7,453 nucleotides of DNA from Clostridiales bacterium (GTDB lineage: Bacteria > Bacillota > Clostridia > Oscillospirales > CAG-272), in NCBI GenBank assembly GCA_004554105.1, contig SFNW01000093.1, forward strand, positions 1 to 7,453. Reading direction: 5' to 3'. Below are positions 6,172-7,453 of this stretch, piece after piece. The notes beneath the pieces are model-generated. The model was not told the DNA's origin. It saw only the letters and a list, made by a program, of their open reading frames with translations, and ran no database searches. Each line of letters opens with the position of its first letter. Positions within the stretch are counted from its first letter, which is position 1. The translations under genes and the position numbers were made by a program.

Positions 6172-7179
6172 TTACTTGACGAAGTTTGCCTTCGCAGCAT
6201 CGCAGTAGTGCATGATTGCGTAGCAGAGAACCTTCAATGCTTCGGGGTTGCCCGCCTTCTGCTTCAGCGTGCAGTAGTACTCCAGACCGTCAACCACGAA
6301 GGTCTTCATGACGCGCGCCTGATTCTCCGTTCCGTAGCCGCTGTATACATTCAGCGTCAGCTTCTGTCTCAGATCCAGTGCCGAAATCTCATTGATTTCA
6401 ACCAACGGCTTCGTTCCGCTCATATCCCACTTCGCATACGGAATCGCAATCTCCTGCCCATCGCCGAATGCGTCGGTGTAGGTGCAGACAAACGTCAGAT
6501 CACTGTAATCCGTGCTTGCTCCGCTTTCCGCCGTCAGCGTAATCTTGAAGCGGACCTTATCCAACAGCTCTGCAGACATACCGATGCCCTTGAACTGTGC
6601 CGTTTCTCCCTCGACCAGTGCCACCGACGAGAAGCTTCCGTTCATCGCCGTGTCCGCATAGTCGCTGATGCTGCTTCTGATTAAGCCCGCATCAATGTCC
6701 GCAAGTCCTGCGTTCACCAGTGCGTCGGTCGCATACCCGAAGTTGTTCTGCGCAAGTGCGCCGTAGTTCAGAATTGCGACGACCAATGCCTTGAAGTCGG
6801 CATCCGTGCTCTTGTTGTATCTGCTGTACAGCATCTTCTGAATGCTCTGGTTTTTGAATGTACGGCTGTCTACCGTGCCGTCGGCATTGATGCCGTAGAA
6901 CGTGATCTCCAGCAGGTTGCCCATGCAGGTTGCCGGGATGCCTTCGATGACGTAGTTGACCTTGCCGTCGACCACGATCTTATCCGTCAGGACAAAGCGT
7001 CTTGTCTGGATATCCGCATCGGCTGCGTCAACCTTGTTGCCGTTCGGGTCAAGCAGGTCAATCACTGCGTAGAAGTCCGAATATGCATTGACATAAGTGC
7101 TCGATACCATGAACTTCAGCAGAATCGAAGACTGTACCTCAAGGCTGTTCGAGGCGCTGATCTTCGTGCTGCCGACCAC
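6172..7179 (-). CDS. C-terminal part of large surface/secreted modular protein
   Basis: This is the 335-codon downstream piece of what looks like one longer gene, shown separately because the frame breaks upstream. It appears to hold two related modules of the kind found at the ends of big Clostridia surface proteins. Module one spans about 12-155 and closes with a helix around YGALAQNNFGYATDAL (139-154). Module two spans about 196-335 and closes with a similar helix around YAIMHYCDAAKANF (320-333). Both have alternating beta-type segments before the helix. The protein ends shortly after the second helix, with no LPXTG, dockerin, S-layer or transmembrane segment, so any anchor must be elsewhere or absent. 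The GTG at 7179 has no ribosome binding site and lies mid-domain, so it is unlikely to be a true start; an in-frame TGA lies at 7213-7215. Ligand or function unknown. Confidence 0.7.
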   Translation of the reverse strand: MVGSTKISASNSLEVQSSILLKFMVSSTYVNAYSDFYAVIDLLDPNGNKVDAADADIQTRRFVLTDKIVVDGKVNYVIEGIPATCMGNLLEITFYGINADGTVDSRTFKNQSIQKMLYSRYNKSTDADFKALVVAILNYGALAQNNFGYATDALVNAGLADIDAGLIRSSISDYADTAMNGSFSSVALVEGETAQFKGIGMSAELLDKVRFKITLTAESGASTDYSDLTFVCTYTDAFGDGQEIAIPYAKWDMSGTKPLVEINEISALDLRQKLTLNVYSGYGTENQARVMKTFVVDGLEYYCTLKQKAGNPEALKVLCYAIMHYCDAAKANFVK

Positions 7180-7453
7180 AGTCGTTGCCGTCGGGCGAAC
7201 ACCGTGATGCCGTCAAAGTCGCCTGCGAGGTAAACCGTCGTCTTCGGCGTTACCGTTTCGACAACGTCTGCCTCTACCGTAATCGTATCGAGTGCCTTTG
7301 CCGCGTCCATAGCCGCCTGTACCGTCGCATAACCGACATCGCCGATGTATGCAGCGTAAGTTTCGGGAACTTCGGGCAGCGGATCGGTTGCACGGGTCTC
7401 GGTCGCGCCGCAGACCGTGCAGGTACGGGTTTCTTCACCCGCTACGCCGGGCT
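7116..7453 (-). CDS. Upstream piece of the same surface protein, partial and frameshifted
   Basis: This frame is open from the right edge and should be protein-like down to about 7194, giving some 86 residues. After that it turns into an Arg-rich stretch and stops at 7116. The first visible part reads GEETRTCTVCGATETR, a CxxC-Gly segment often repeated between modules of clostridial surface proteins. A Pro-rich linker follows, then YIGDVGYATVQAAMDAAKAL and TITVEADVVETV. That pattern resembles the start of the beta-rich domains in adhesin-like proteins, where it is usually written as Y.TLQ.A...A..GDTI. The N-terminus, with any signal peptide, lies beyond the window. Restoring one base in the GGG at 7193-7195 would join this frame to the downstream piece. 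The fusion is inference; the open frame and motifs are seen. Confidence 0.65.
   Translation of the reverse strand, partial: PGVAGEETRTCTVCGATETRATDPLPEVPETYAAYIGDVGYATVQAAMDAAKALDTITVEADVVETVTPKTTVYLAGDFDGITVFARRQRLWSAARRSAPRTALRYSLRFC

Noticed and set aside
6139..6684. A 181-codon forward frame opposite the surface protein gene.
   Set aside because: It starts inside the bidirectional terminator, is codon-aligned with the minus-strand gene, and has no ribosome binding site.
7116..7193. The Arg-rich tail of the upstream surface-protein frame, considered as a genuine C-terminus.
   Set aside because: The composition changes abruptly, while the other frame over the same bases continues the expected surface-protein sequence, so this tail is out of frame.

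Overview
The window looks like chromosomal DNA of a GC-rich member of the Clostridia, most likely a gut-type Oscillospiraceae/Ruminococcaceae relative. The evidence is a groESL operon under a classic CIRCE element, strong GGAGG-type ribosome binding sites, and a modular surface protein of a kind common in that group. The genus cannot be fixed from the sequence. No tRNA, rRNA, CRISPR array, insertion sequence or phage structural gene was seen.

Layout. Bases 1-89 are AT-rich upstream DNA with no gene recognised. A sigma-A-type promoter (90-117) and a perfect CIRCE operator (127-153) lead into groES and groEL, which end at a strong intrinsic terminator (2152-2191). A stand-alone ImmA/IrrE-type zinc metallopeptidase gene (2263-2727) follows, with an inverted repeat in front of it. 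A second promoter region (2752-2785) carries a similar inverted repeat. It precedes a compact four-gene run: an alpha/beta-hydrolase, a D-2-hydroxyacid dehydrogenase, methylglyoxal synthase and a threonine-aldolase-like PLP enzyme. Two of its three junctions are 4-base ATGA overlaps and the third gap is 16 bases. The run ends at two tandem hairpins, the second bidirectional. On the minus strand, converging on them, is the 3' end of a large secreted or surface modular protein that runs off the right edge and appears to be broken by a one-base frameshift near 7193-7196.

How the genes work together. GroES and GroEL form the folding machine, repressed by HrcA (its gene is not in the window). The four-gene run looks like one transcription unit. 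Methylglyoxal synthase diverts dihydroxyacetone phosphate to the reactive aldehyde methylglyoxal. The dehydrogenase could handle a 2-oxo/2-hydroxy acid such as D-lactate, pyruvate, glyoxylate or hydroxypyruvate. The aldolase releases glycine and an aldehyde. The grouping suggests small oxoacid/aldehyde metabolism, but the shared pathway is inference.

Nothing here is clearly a new defence or mobile system. The points most worth checking are the TCTATC/GATAGA inverted repeats flanking the ImmA-like gene, the hydrolase-dehydrogenase-mgsA-aldolase operon, and the frameshift in the surface protein.
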